Assembly: GCA_031554725.1 (NCBI GenBank)
Contig: JAVBUZ010000083.1
Location: 1-24,187 of the forward strand
From: JAVBUZ01 sp031554725
GTDB taxonomy: Bacteria; Bacillota; Clostridia; Lachnospirales; Lachnospiraceae
Length of the DNA stretch: 24,187 nucleotides
Reading direction: 5' to 3'
Both the position numbers and the translations under genes were made by a program. The notes under the pieces are model-generated. The model made no database searches, was not told the origin of the DNA, and worked only from the letters and a program-made list of their open reading frames with translations. Positions 23,938 through 24,187 of the stretch are shown here, one piece after another; positions within the stretch are counted from its first letter, which is position 1, and every line of letters starts with the position of its first letter.

Positions 23938-24187
23938 GTTAAAATTTAAAACATTAAGTGTTTTTGTCTATCTACTATTTATTCCCTCATTAGCAAGAAA
24001 TTTTATTGTCTTTTGGCGAGCAGCTCTTTGAATCCGCTGGTGCTTAAATCTGGTATTGTCAGATTTTACGCACCACTGCGTGATTCGACGAAGCGAGAGC
24101 GTGCTGCAAGCGAAAGCACAATTAAATTTCTTGTTAAAGAAGAATGTAGAAATGGAGAAAGGTCGTAAACATTTAATTTTGCATGTC
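23938..24187 (-). repeat. Long palindromic intergenic repeat, copy 3 (opposite orientation, may run past window end)
   Basis: Read on the minus strand, the core is GAATC (24086-24082), A, CGC, bulge AG, TGGTGC (24075-24070), GTA, AAATCTG (24066-24060), loop ACAATAC (24059-24053), CAGATTT, AA, GCACCA (24043-24038), GCGGATTC (24037-24030). CACGCTCTCGCTTC (24103-24090) lies 14 nt before TGGTGC. The outer arms share AAGAAATTTAATTGTGCTTT with copy 2. The palindrome continues outward, with AT-rich arms, to at least the window end and to about 23938 on the other side. No ORF is evident in 23882-24187. Confidence 0.8.

Noticed and set aside
1..24187. CRISPR arrays, tRNA or rRNA genes, insertion-sequence transposases, prophage genes
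   Set aside because: Looked for on both strands; no regularly spaced direct repeats, no tRNA-like cloverleaf, and no transposase or phage ORF. The HNH-AP2 protein is the only mobile-element-derived gene seen.

Overview
The window looks like chromosome from a low-GC, anaerobic, spore-forming member of the Clostridia, most likely a Lachnospiraceae-type organism. The evidence is AT-rich DNA with strong GGAGG ribosome binding sites, a full six-gene Rnf complex, an ATP-type PEP carboxykinase, a Phe T-box leader ahead of pheST, and SpoIID- and SleB-family wall enzymes. Species is not assignable from this alone. Most of it is ordinary core chromosome, with no phage or insertion-sequence transposase genes.

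Layout. Positions 1-1786 (minus): T-box leader, pheS, and the 5' end of pheT, cut by the window edge. 1795-4590 (minus): a YihY/BrkB membrane protein and a large membrane-anchored SpoIID/LytB-domain protein. 4591-5315: a 0.7 kb gap that is far from empty. It holds a 140-bp hairpin repeat, a doubtful 45-codon ORF, and what looks like a ~230-nt structured small RNA with its own promoter and terminator. 5316-6983 (minus): pckA, with a promoter followed by a near-perfect 28-bp dyad that resembles a GntR-type operator. 7141-9632 (minus): deoC and an M24 aminopeptidase P. 9875-11242 (plus): citrate synthase with a terminator. 11336-13793 (minus): thrC, then a REC-GGDEF regulator. 13935-14555 (minus): a SleB-type wall hydrolase. 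14723-15535 (plus): an HNH-AP2-derived protein that has lost the HNH histidines. 15513-21673 (minus): rnfCDGEAB followed by a membrane-anchored GH25 muramidase. 21856-22959 (plus): a YprB-like DEDD exonuclease. 23206-23793 (minus): a lipoprotein of unknown function.

Metabolically, pckA, citrate synthase and Rnf fit a fermenter that links ferredoxin oxidation to NAD+ reduction and ion pumping and makes amino-acid precursors through a partial TCA route. The wall enzymes (SpoIID-like, SleB, GH25) fit a Gram-positive spore former.

The least expected content is in the intergenic DNA. Three copies of one palindromic element (4651-4790, about 22976-23203, about 23938-24187) share a directional 14-nt motif, an invariant TGGTGC/GCACCA helix, asymmetric bulges (AR; RTA opposite AA), a 7-bp helix whose sequence differs with compensating changes, and a 7-nt loop that is identical in two copies. 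This points to a structured, mobile or transcribed repeat family. Copy 2 is bracketed by a perfect 14-nt direct repeat. I do not recognise this family.
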